Origin: Axinella damicornis
Taxonomy: Eukaryota; Porifera; Demospongiae; Axinellida; Axinellidae
Assembly (NCBI GenBank): GCA_963931865.1
Contig: OZ007518.1
Location: forward strand, 6,254,570-6,318,569
Direction: 5' to 3'
DNA length: 64,000 nucleotides
Shown: piece by piece, positions 55,976 through 64,000 of the stretch
Layout: every line of letters starts with the position of its first letter
How positions within the stretch are numbered: position 1 is the first letter of the stretch
Notes under the pieces: generated by a model
What the model was told of the DNA's origin: nothing
The model's database searches: none
Seen by the model: only the letters and a program-made list of their open reading frames with translations
Program-made: the position numbers and the translations under genes

Positions 55976-56579
55976 TCCACCATCTGTTCTCGAACATTCT
56001 TCGCAGAGTTCAAGGTTCAGTGAATTGAAGTACAAAGGTCGCACGTCACTAGTCTTGTCATGTCCCACTAATTATTGCTGATCACACGGAATTAATATTC
56101 CAGAGATATTATGGATGTCTAAATGCGGTCAATATGCATGTCTACTTGTACGGGCAATTTAAAACGTGTGTAAACCAAGACTGAGTTAACCCTTTCCTGG
56201 TGAGGGCACCATATGGCGCACTACAGGATGTGCTTTTGTAATTAGTATAGCTTGATTTTGGCACTTAGTCAGCACTTGGTCATCCTTTAGAGTAGTAGTT
56301 TCAGAAACATGCAGGATGTTACAAGACTAGTTTCGTTCCCAGACCCCAAATGTACACCCCCCACCCTGAACGCGCACCCATGAAAAACGACACGCTGCCT
56401 GACTTTCGAGGGGCGTAACCATGATCATGTACTCAGTTAATTCCAGGTGAAAATTTACACTTTAAATTCGAGAAAGCAGTGAGCAGGGGGTGAAATTATG
56501 TTCGAAAAGATTAGTGCCAGGATAATAATATTATTTGTCTTAGCACAATCAATTTTGTTCTACCATTATCGGCTGCCAT

Positions 56580-56706
56580 TATCGTTCCCAGGCATACCCC
56601 GTTCTTTTCTGTTCTTCGGTTTGCATTGACGGACGTTCCGCATCCGTGTATTATTGTCAACGCAAACCGAAGAACAGAAAGAACGGGGTAGGCCTGGGAA
56701 TGAGGA
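56580..56706. mobile_element. TAGCCTCG-related hairpin element
   Basis: CGTTCCCAGGCATACCCCGT...TTCGGTTTGC pairs with GCAAACCGAAGAACAG...ACGGGGTAGGCCTGGGAATG, ~50-bp arms around a 25-bp centre. Confidence 0.75.
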
Positions 56707-56785
56707 GAATGCTTTTATAATTGTGCATTCATAGCCTATTTGCCACTTGGTAAGTATATTCATGAAGCAACTGTGAAACCCATAA

Positions 56786-57136
56786 TCATTTTTTAAGCTC
56801 CAACTTGGTGGTATAAATAAGAGTGCATGTCTCTATGTATTGTAAAGCGAGTCTACTACACAGTGCACTTGCTCTCGCAGTGTCATCCCAGATGTAATGG
56901 CTGGACATTTTGACCGAACACATAGATGCACATGGATGCTTGGTCGGACAAAGTGGACAAATGGTCAGATGATGTCTGACCGTAATTTCACCCTCTGGGT
57001 GAGAAATATTCTTTTGTACCACAGAAGGTACCACTCCTAGTTTTTGGGCTGTGTCTACCAGGTCTACTTCGCCGACACGGAAAATGCTTATTGCCCGAGC
57101 TAAACTCTGATCGGCGATATCCCACATTTTAGACAT
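56786..57136 (-). CDS. 116-codon open frame in the TRMO intron, unrecognised
   Basis: Reads MSKMWDIADQSLARAISIFR, LGVVPSVVQKNISHPEGEIT and a Cys/His-rich HLTICPLCPTKHPCASMCSV. The Cys spacing could bind zinc. No family is recognised; it may be an exon of a nested gene or a chance frame. Confidence 0.25.
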   Translation of the reverse strand: MSKMWDIADQSLARAISIFRVGEVDLVDTAQKLGVVPSVVQKNISHPEGEITVRHHLTICPLCPTKHPCASMCSVKMSSHYIWDDTARASALCSRLALQYIETCTLIYTTKLELKK

Positions 57137-57370
57137 CTGGGCTGAGCAAAACGTCGTATCGTCACCAGACCCCTTTTTCGCGGATGCGCGTTTTGGTTAT
57201 GGGACCTAGTAAGACCTCAAAGAATTTTTCTGGACAGAAACAGTTGGACTGGGTTATTAATTACAGCTCCGTCACAGTGCCTCCAAAAACAGGAAATAAA
57301 GGGGGTGACATAGTTTGCAAATACTAGTTAGCTATCTGAGAACATGTTTATGTATTTTCGTGGCTGGGAA

Positions 57371-57460
57371 ACTAGCCTTGTTCCCAGGCCTTTTATACCT
57401 CCAGTTTTGAACACTTACAGTATGCAAAAACGGCAGAGAAGGCCTGGGGAACCTTAGCAT
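57371..57460. mobile_element. TAGCCTTG micro-element
   Basis: TAGCCTTGTTCCCAGGCCTT at the left and GAAGGCCTGGGGAACCTTAG at the right, 90 bp. A second pair-like arrangement is at 57690-57757. Confidence 0.55.
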
Positions 57461-58226
57461 GTGATCCGTAGCACGGCTTACATCACGGATTCTAGACGCA
57501 ATAGCTTATTTACATTCCCATCCACAGCAACAGAGAAGCTAGAAAACTGAATCAAGTTCCAGAGAAGAGGTAGGTCCTATACCTGTAAAACATATCCAAG
57601 TTCGAAGCATAACCGCTGAGGGCTATCATAGCTGTGATACAAGTGGTGAAACAGTGTGGTCTGAGCCGCAGATCACATGCTAAGATTCCCGAGGCCTTCC
57701 CTGCCGTTATTTCATATTGTAAGCATGGAGGAGTAGAAGGCCTAGGAACGAGGTTAGGGGAAACAGCACAAATGATATTAATGGAACACACCTACTTACC
57801 AAACATGGGAATAATCTTCCAGCCCTTCCAGTGAGTGACTTGGGTTGCTGAACACCTCCACTGTGAGACTACCAGGTGCTTTGCTGCACAGGAACGGTTG
57901 ACGTGGCGTGCCGTTCTTCTCTTTGAAACAGGTATTTATCCTGCCAATCGCCAATTCTGACAGAGCTGATAATACTGTGGTGCTTCTTTTAGCATTTGTC
58001 CTGTTTAGTGAATTCTCTTTTGAAGTCTTAGTTGGATGACGTATTTGACTCTCCACCTGTCCACAAGCAGCACCTGAGGCACTTTCCCTTTGTTCCTTCA
58101 GCTTCTGATTTTGTGCATCTCACTCTGGACCAAGAACTTCAGAGATTCAACCTGCCTCCTCAGGTTCCTGAGTTCCTTTCTCAGAAAAGAAGAAGTTCCT
58201 TCTAACTGAATCACCCTAGCTAGCCT

Positions 58227-58354
58227 CGAATGCTGTTGCCATGTTGGCAGTCTGGTTCTGGTTCCCAGGTGGGTCTGGGAATCAGACTACCATGCTGGTG
58301 GCTGAGCTAAAGTGGGGAACCCCTGTCTATCATATCACCACATATACACTCACG
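58227..58354. promoter_or_regulatory. Putative shared divergent promoter of TRMO and PARG copies
   Basis: About 130 bp separates the outermost readable TRMO codons (minus) from the PARG ATG (plus). It contains a TAGCCTCG-like inverted repeat (58222-58290: TCTGGTTCCCAGG / TGGGTCTGGGAATCAGACTA), so the original promoter may be overwritten. No TATA box. Confidence 0.35.
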
Positions 58355-60001
58355 ATGGCGAAGTCTAGTGCGCGTGCGACTTTGTTGAACCTTCCTAGCA
58401 CATACAAGCAATGGCCGGAGATTAAAGACGATCTGACGAATCTTGCAGAGAAGAAATTACGTGGAGTGGATGCTTTCGAGGACGTATGTAAGAAGCACGA
58501 CCGTTGGGAACAGATCAAGCCTCCTTTCTCGCTGCTTAGGCGTGTTCTCTCTGACGGTAGCCACGTCACCGAGGAGTTCTTTTGTGAGACCCTGCTGCCG
58601 TGGATCGCTGGGAAGGCCCTCCAAGTGGAAGAGTTGTTCAAAGATGCTAACCAGCAGATCCCGGTGAGTTGTGACGTTTGTTAATTAAATAGTGGGCAGG
58701 GCTGGTCATAACCCTAGCTACCTTATAGCTTACCCTTGTTTTGAATCTGGGCATGGGCAGATGCTTTCCATTTTGGAACAAACACTTGCTACGTGCTTTT
58801 CAGACGTCCGCAAAGTCTCGCGTAGCCTTTAGGCTTGCAGAGCTAGCTCAGCTATACTACTATGTGGAGTCCAACTGTGAGGGCAATCAACATCTTTATC
58901 TCAGCTCCACACTCTCAAACTATATTGATCTTATGCAACTGACGTCATAGCCGGTTATCAACCCATAATATTAAGGCAAGAAGATCGTACAGGGTTTTTC
59001 GGAATCCTTGCAACGCTACACTAAAATGTTTAAAGCGAATTGCGTACACCATTCCATATATGGAGCGCAGGCAGGGCTATGCAACTGTATTTAAGCACTG
59101 AACTTTGGCATTTAATCAAATATCACACAAACGAGTTTCGACCACAAAATTAATTGTCCACTTAACGCAACCAGCTGTGGCTGTTGCAAGGGTTTGGAAA
59201 AGCCCTGTACGTTCTATTGTTCGCTATTACATAGTTAGCATACCTACATGTGTAACCAGCTTTCAAAAGGTCTATCTTGTTACTTGTTTCCAAATCTGTA
59301 GTCTCATGCCCTTCCTTGCCTTGCCGCATGCTCGATCGCTCGATCTAGCAGAGCTCCGGATGTGCCAGACAACTATCAGTGTCAGAACTGAGAGTTTTCT
59401 GCCCGCCGAGTTCTGCACACATGCTCATTTCTCCATTTCCTTATTTCCCGTTCCTCGTTTTAGGCCAACCCATATCACAGTGACCAGTGTGGTCTTCGGA
59501 GTCAATGCATCCTACCCCATTTATCTATTTTAAGTAACAATCTTAATAAGTTTTAATAGGTAAGTCAGTTTCCATTCCCATTCCCTTTAGCCGATGCCTA
59601 CGACTGCATGACTACCAGCAGCTCACATTCGTAACGTTCCTTGGCGTGGACTTCTTTGGCAGCCAGAGGAGCAAACTGGTATGATTGCTCAAGTGCTTTG
59701 AGCGCCTCATGGACGCAGAGAAGGCAGACAACCAAGAATTTCTGGCAATGAACATTACTGTTGCACGGAAACGTATTGCAAACGTATTTGGGGGGAAAGT
59801 ACGGCTATTCTCCTACCACTTGAGCCTCAGCCAACACGGCTAATTGAGGATGCCGATGGCTGCCTAAAGTGGACTTTGCCAATGCGTACATTGGGGGAGG
59901 TGTGCTGGGACTTGGAAATGTGCAGGTATGTTGTACGTAAGTACGTGCTGTGAGGCGCATGTATGTGTGTGTATACGTGTGTGTGTGTGTGTGTGTGTGT
60001 A

Positions 60002-60066
<65 letters not shown>

Positions 60067-60855
60067 GTGACTAGTGTGTGTGTGTTTGTGTGTGTGCGTG
60101 TACTTGTGTACATGTGCATGTGTGCATCAATTTGGACACCACATTCATGTCAAGGCATAAACCTTTTCAAATGATGCCAATGTTACATCATAGACTCTGT
60201 TTTGTGATGTCATAACAGGTTCTGTGCCAGCTGAAATATGATAGAACCTGGATCGGCCATTCCACCTTGCAGTCCTTTTACCTTGTAGGGCCAGTGTTCA
60301 AGGCCTATTTTTCAGCTACAATGGATTGGGAATTGGCATTGACTTGCTTGAAACCTCATTCTGGTGGCTGCGGTCAGCCACATAATTAATGCGCATATAG
60401 GATGGCTGAAGGTGAGCAGTTGGAATGCCACAACCCAATAAAACTGAAACAGCGTTTATTATAACCCATGAACACAACATACGTACTGCAGGCTAACAGA
60501 TTATACTCCAAGGTACTATGGGGGGCATTGAGGCTCATCCCAAGTGCCATTTGGATGTACACAACTCCCCACACACACATACACACACACACATATTTTT
60601 ACATGCTTCCTCCCGTAATGTAAAGTACAATGTAAATCATGTTCAGTTTAGTTGCCTCAAGCTCATCACTTTGAAGCTGATGCCCCACTCTCTCTTTCTA
60701 AATTCAGGAGGAGATCCGTTTCATGATCAATCCTGAGTGTCTGGTCTCCATGCTGTTCTGTAATGAGATGCAGGACGATGAAGCCATTCTGATCTGTGGG
60801 GCAGAACGGTTCTCCACCTACTCTGGCTATGGAGGGAAATTCCACTGTGATCACC
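58355..60855 (+). pseudogene. PARG: Poly(ADP-ribose) glycohydrolase, damaged and 3'-truncated copy
   Basis: PARG hydrolyses poly(ADP-ribose) chains in DNA-damage signalling. Exon 1, 58355-58663, is intact from ATG: WPEIKDDLTNLAEKKL, PPFSLLRRVLSDGSHV, FFCETLLPWIAGKALQ, the helical region before the catalytic fold. Exon 2 starts at 58804 (AKSRVAFRLAELAQL). Exon 3 (about 59594-59925): LTFVTFLGVDFFGSQRSKLV, a TGA at 59682, LLKCFERLMDAEKADNQEFL, then one-base losses before ILLPLEPQPTRLIEDADG and again before VDFANAYIGGGVLGLGNVQ. Exon 4 (from 60708): EEIRFMINPECLVSMLFCNE, AILICGAERFSTYSGYGG. The GGG...QEE catalytic signature is fully kept across the exon 3-4 junction. The remaining C-terminal third of the catalytic domain is absent. 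The stop and frameshifts mean it is not translated as PARG. Confidence 0.88.
59975..60100 (+). repeat. (GT)n microsatellite
   Basis: A long, slightly interrupted GT run in the intron after the GGG-signature PARG exon. Confidence 0.95.
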
Positions 60856-60894
60856 ATTTCTCAAGTCTTCATAATTAATTCTCAATGCCTCAGC

Positions 60895-61120
60895 AGCATT
60901 TTGATTGGTCAAATGTACTATCTTGGCGGTAAACTTGCATGAACTAGTGGGTGAATGACAATCAAGATCACGCTCTCGGGGACCTGTGGATATGCTGGTC
61001 ACGCACCTAGAGTGTAGATTCTTTCCCGTGCGGTAACACGGCGCCCGCCAATTCAGTAGACATGCTGCATTCTGATTGGTCAATGTATACAGCTGTGTTA
61101 TTTTGGGCGGGAACTTGGAA
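60895..61120 (+). promoter_or_regulatory. CCAAT and E2F-like promoter elements upstream of the F-box ORF
   Basis: Two similar blocks: GATTGGTCA (inverted CCAAT) at 60903 with CTTGGCGGTAAAC at 60922, and GATTGGTCA at 61076 with TTTTGGGCGGGAAC at 61103-61116. The second is a near-consensus E2F site about 160 bp before the ATG. Vertebrate EMI1 transcription is known to be E2F-driven, which fits the gene identity. Activity is inferred only. Confidence 0.5.
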
Positions 61121-61274
61121 ATCTTTGTGGCGCACGATGGACTTCAGCCGGGACCGATGTTGGACGTGTGACTGGTGAGAGGTAAAAGGACAGTGTCTCC
61201 TCAGAATAGTTATCTCAGATTGTGGATTCCATCATCTCTCCTGTCACTTCAGTGTTCAACAACTTACTGCGAAA

Positions 61275-61886
61275 ATGGAAAAACTCATGACGCCAAATCA
61301 GTCCTCCGTCCTCATGACGCCCTCCTCCGTCAAGTCCGTAGGCTATTCTCCTCGAGTCCTCTCTCCCCTCTCTCTATTGTCGCCAGCTGCGACGCCTAAG
61401 ACTCCACTGAATCTTCCCCCTTCCCCTCCAGCATTCAAGGACATCCTAAGTACGTTGTACCTGGGAGGAGTACCCCAAGTTGCTGAGAGAATCGTTTCCC
61501 TCCTCAACCCAGCTGACCTCTGCTGCTCTCAGCAAGTCTGCACAACGTGGAACGATGTTGTCTCCTCTGGTGCCCAATTCATGAGCAAAGTGAACACCTA
61601 TCGCAGGCAGTGCAAGGAGAATGTTGAAAACCTGCACAAGACCGAAGAACCAATGGAGATCACAGTATCCCCAGTTAAGCGGAGACCACTAGCTGCCTTC
61701 ACCCCCAACACACAGACACGTTTCCAGACAACAAAAACAACATCCCCAACTCCATTCAATGGCAAGTGCATCAAGCCCTGGCACGAGGGGGATATTAGTG
61801 GGAGAGTGAGCCCCAGCAAAAGACCCAGACAGTCAGAGGCCATCTGTTGTACCAAGAAGAGCAAGAAGAGGCTGCGTAGGCTGTGA
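61275..61886 (+). CDS. FBXO5: Emi1/Emi2-like F-box protein (APC/C regulator), without the zinc-binding region
   Basis: 203 residues, single exon, intact. Order: Ser-Pro-rich N-terminus (many SP/TP sites, residues 6-52), F-box-like segment about 55-110 (DILSTLYLGGVPQVAERIVS, LCCSQQVCTTWNDVVSSG), a candidate D-box RRPLAAF at 136-142, and a basic C-terminus ending KKSKKRLRRL. The terminal LRRL tail is characteristic of Emi1 and Emi2, where it docks on the APC/C and blocks UBE2S. Emi proteins also have a Cys-rich zinc-binding region between D-box and tail. Here that stretch is short and has only three cysteines, and there is no DSGxxS degron. It could be a shortened paralogue, a retrocopy, or an inhibitor relying on D-box and tail only. 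The ATG at 61275 is the first of the frame and lies 3' of CCAAT/E2F-like sites. Confidence 0.72.
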   Translation: MEKLMTPNQSSVLMTPSSVKSVGYSPRVLSPLSLLSPAATPKTPLNLPPSPPAFKDILSTLYLGGVPQVAERIVSLLNPADLCCSQQVCTTWNDVVSSGAQFMSKVNTYRRQCKENVENLHKTEEPMEITVSPVKRRPLAAFTPNTQTRFQTTKTTSPTPFNGKCIKPWHEGDISGRVSPSKRPRQSEAICCTKKSKKRLRRL

Positions 61887-62472
61887 ACTTGCATCAATTG
61901 GCTGAAGTATAACTCACCTTACACTGGTGCCAACAACAAGCCTCACTCGCTATGAAGCCTCCCATGCATTACTTGCTGTGAAGATGCAAGCCTGTGCAGA
62001 GTGCACACAGAACACCACTGAAGACCCAGACTATTATGCCCTTGAATCTGTAGTCAATTTGTATTGTCATGCTGCTGAAAAGCTTTTGAAATCAAGAATT
62101 GCATTATAATACGAGTGCAGTTGGTATACGGTATTGCAAGCAACTCAGCACACTCTTGGACAGTAGACCTTATTCCGCCAAAATGAAGTTCCAGGTTTCC
62201 GTAGCTATGACAACACCCCTTGTACCATAGCCTACCATGCATGCAGACATGTTGCATCGCAGATTTAATAATGACATTAATTAATAGTGTCCAATAATTA
62301 TTGTTACCTCCTGCTCAACTTTCATCCAGGCTCGTGGCTGGGATTTCCTTATTGTGTTCCCGGAGACAATAGCATGTACTAATAATCATAAGATCAATCC
62401 TCTTACTGCATGACCAGGGTTATTCCATGAGCTAGCTACTCATGTATATATGCAAGAACTGGTTTCATGCTC
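61887..62472. other. 3' flank of the F-box gene, no further gene
   Basis: An open frame at 61927-62109 (ending YYALESVVNLYCHAAEKLLK) has coding-like composition but no known match. The AT-rich region 62255-62310 has no definite signal. Confidence 0.4.
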
Positions 62473-64000
62473 TTTTTTTTTTTTTTTTTTTCTATTTTTT
62501 TTTTTTTCTATAAAACTTTATGCAAATGCAAAGGACATAGTGAATAGTGAAAAACACTAATACAAGCACATGCCCATACAAACTATACTAGATGAACAAG
62601 GTTCTTAAATGTATATATAGAGGGTGCAGAAGTAATAGAGTCAGGTAATGTATTCCACAGGGAAGTTACATATGGGAAAAAGGAATAATAGAAACAATTT
62701 GTGTGAGCACTGAATTGAACAAGGGAGTGGTTGTTGCGAAGTGCATACTGTGATGTGTGAGGTACAAGGGGTAGGTCATGATACAAATACACACCATTAA
62801 TAAGTTTATAAAAATAACAAAGACTTAAATGTTTCCGGCGAGTGCTAAGATCTGGTAAGCAAGCTTGGCTCAGCAGCTGGTGATAAGGAGTATCCCACTG
62901 TTTTAAACAGACCTTGAGGGCAAACTTCTGCACAGATTCAAGGGAGTTGATGTCTTTGATCAGGTAAGGGTTCCATGCAGGAGCAGCATGCTCGAGATGG
63001 GGTCTCACTAGTGATACATAGAGACTGGATAAGGCTGTAGGGCTGGACCACCTGTAGAATTGCCTATATAACATGCCAGTGAGCCTCCTTGCCTTCCTAG
63101 TGATGTTACGGATGTGGTCTGACCAGGTAAGATCACTGGTTAGGGTGACACCCAGGTATTTATAGCTAGTCACATTTTCCATGGGTTTCCCGTTCAGTTG
63201 TAAAACAGGTGGGCTTACAGAGTTTTGTCGAAGCCTTGTCACAGTCATACATTTGCATTTTGAGGTATTGAATGATAGGTGGTGCTGGGTTATCCATGAG
63301 GCAACTGAGTTTATGTCTGACTGTAAGGTGGTATAATCCTCTGGGCAGGTAATGACCTTATACAAGAGCAGATCGTCAGCATAGAGAGATGCAAAACAAC
63401 CTTCAGAGAGGGAACCATTAGCCAGGTCATTGATATAGAGCAGGAACAGTAGAGGACCCAATACCGACCCCTGGGGTACTCCTGATAAAACTGGTGTAGC
63501 AGTTGATTCCTGTCCATTCAAGACTACATGCTGGACCCTATTGGTGAGGTAGCTACAGATCCATTTGATGAGGTGGTCACTTAAGCCAACAGATTTAAGT
63601 TTGTTCAGCAAGGGTCTGTGGGGTACTGAATCGAACGCTTTGCGTAGATCAAAAAAGACTGCTGCAAACTCTTTTCTTTGGTCTAGTGCCGAGGACCAGT
63701 GATGAAGAACATCAACTAGGGCAGAGACAGCAGACTTTCCAGGCTGAAAGCCCCACTGATGAGATGCAATTGGGTAGGAAGTCTCAATATGGCAGGAAAT
63801 GAGGAAGTGCATGTGTTTTTCAAGCAGTTTGCTTACAACTGGGAGTAACGATATCGGTCTGTAATTTGATGCACTGGTAGGTTCAGACCCTTTTGGGACA
63901 GGTACTACTGAGGACGTTTTCCAAGCTTTGGGTATTTGCCCTGTTGTGATGGATTTATTAAACAGCAGTGTAATTCCATGAGCAATGCTTGCTGCAGTTG
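62473..64000 (-). mobile_element. LINE (non-LTR retrotransposon), 3' part with intact reverse transcriptase
   Basis: The frame is open from the window edge (64000) to a stop at 62583, about 470 codons. Motifs in order: IPKAWKTSSVVPVPKGSEPT, ASNYRPISLLPVVSKLLEKH, GFQPGKSAVSALVDVL, FFDLRKAFDSVPH, SGVPQGSVLGPLLFLLYIND, SLYADDLLLYK (catalytic YADD), LNGKPMENVTSYKYLGVTL, and the C-terminal LWNTLPDSITSAPSIYTFKN typical of CR1/L2/Rex-like elements. A short 3' UTR is followed by an A-tail (T-run on plus, 62473-62507, interrupted by CTA). The absence of stops or shifts suggests a recent insertion. The 5' part (endonuclease) lies beyond 64000. Confidence 0.93.

Larger units (their letters stand above)
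54368..58226 (-). pseudogene. TRMO: tRNA (adenine-37-N6) methyltransferase TRMO, damaged copy
   Basis: TRMO methylates t6A37 of threonine tRNAs (m6t6A) using S-adenosylmethionine. Exon A (about 58226-57800): coiled-coil LRKELRNLRRQVESLKFL, then, after a one-base slip in an A-run near 58106, KLKEQRESASGAACGQVESQ and the family-specific INTCFKEKNGTPRQPFLC and GLEDYSHVW. Exon B (55281-55048): VKAKVRPPRLNGKRIGVFAS, RSPHRPRPLSLTLAKLE, SGIDLVEGTPVLDVKPYIPQ. The C-terminal part (55036-54368) continues YDCPW..., SEPPANCLEVTFLP and EMLRQDPRSIYRRTKC, matching the TRMO tail. Lesions: the slip in exon A, an exon A-B junction that does not keep frame with the standard donor, and a 7-bp tandem duplication at about 55034-55047 that inserts a TAG after IPQ. 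Removing 7 bp restores PQYD. Divergently paired with PARG. Confidence 0.85.

Noticed and set aside
59105..59533. 142-codon plus frame inside the PARG relic
   Set aside because: It lies between PARG exons, shows no alignment to PARG and no splice borders; probably intronic chance frame.

Overview
The window looks like intron-rich nuclear DNA of an early-branching marine invertebrate, most likely a sponge. The evidence is many short exons with GT/AG borders, metazoan families (beta-TrCP, PARG, TRMO, mitochondrial EF-G, an Emi1-like F-box protein, Death-domain and kelch proteins), a LINE with an A-tail, dense short inverted-repeat elements, AC/GT microsatellites and long poly-G runs. There is no sign of bacterial or organellar organisation. 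The sponge assignment is an inference from the style of the Death-domain and kelch sequences; a cnidarian is not excluded.

Layout. 1-5 kb: a chimeric, stop-containing mitochondrial EF-G relic (-) and a decayed HSD17B12-like steroid/3-ketoacyl-CoA reductase (+). 5-14.5 kb: mostly non-coding, with several inverted-repeat elements including a piggyBac-type one. 15-18.8 kb: WD40 exons of a beta-TrCP (BTRC/FBXW11) relic. 19-23.2 kb: a repeat nest (Mutator-like element, palindromic arrays, a 568-bp TA-flanked element, a 178-bp satellite). 23.4-26.3 kb: a nine-exon unrecognised gene (-), probably transposon-related, broken by a stop and by a 26-bp element. 28.4-29.4 kb: a retrotransposon endonuclease tail. 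30.7-31.6 kb: a second ~177-bp satellite and a minisatellite. 34-36.3 kb: kelch exons. 39.7-41.9 kb: a long open frame and Death-domain exons (-). 46.5-53.2 kb: exons of one or two unrecognised genes (+). 54.4-60.9 kb: a head-to-head pair, TRMO (-) and PARG (+), both with frame damage. 61.3 kb: an intact Emi1-like F-box ORF with a cell-cycle style promoter. 62.5-64 kb: the 3' end of an intact LINE reverse transcriptase (-), running off the window.

Two themes stand out. First, most recognisable cellular genes here are damaged (missing exons, frameshifts, stops), while a 461-codon ORF, the F-box ORF and the LINE ORF are clean. This argues for a real pseudogene-rich region rather than only poor sequence. 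Second, a family of very small inverted-repeat insertions (26-406 bp) with ends TAGCCTCG/CGAGGCTA, TAGTCTCG/CGAGACTA or CAGGAGC/GCTCCTG recurs throughout. At least ten copies have readable 7-10 bp target-site duplications, and one sits inside an exon. All identifications come from reading the sequence and remembered family features; no database search was run.
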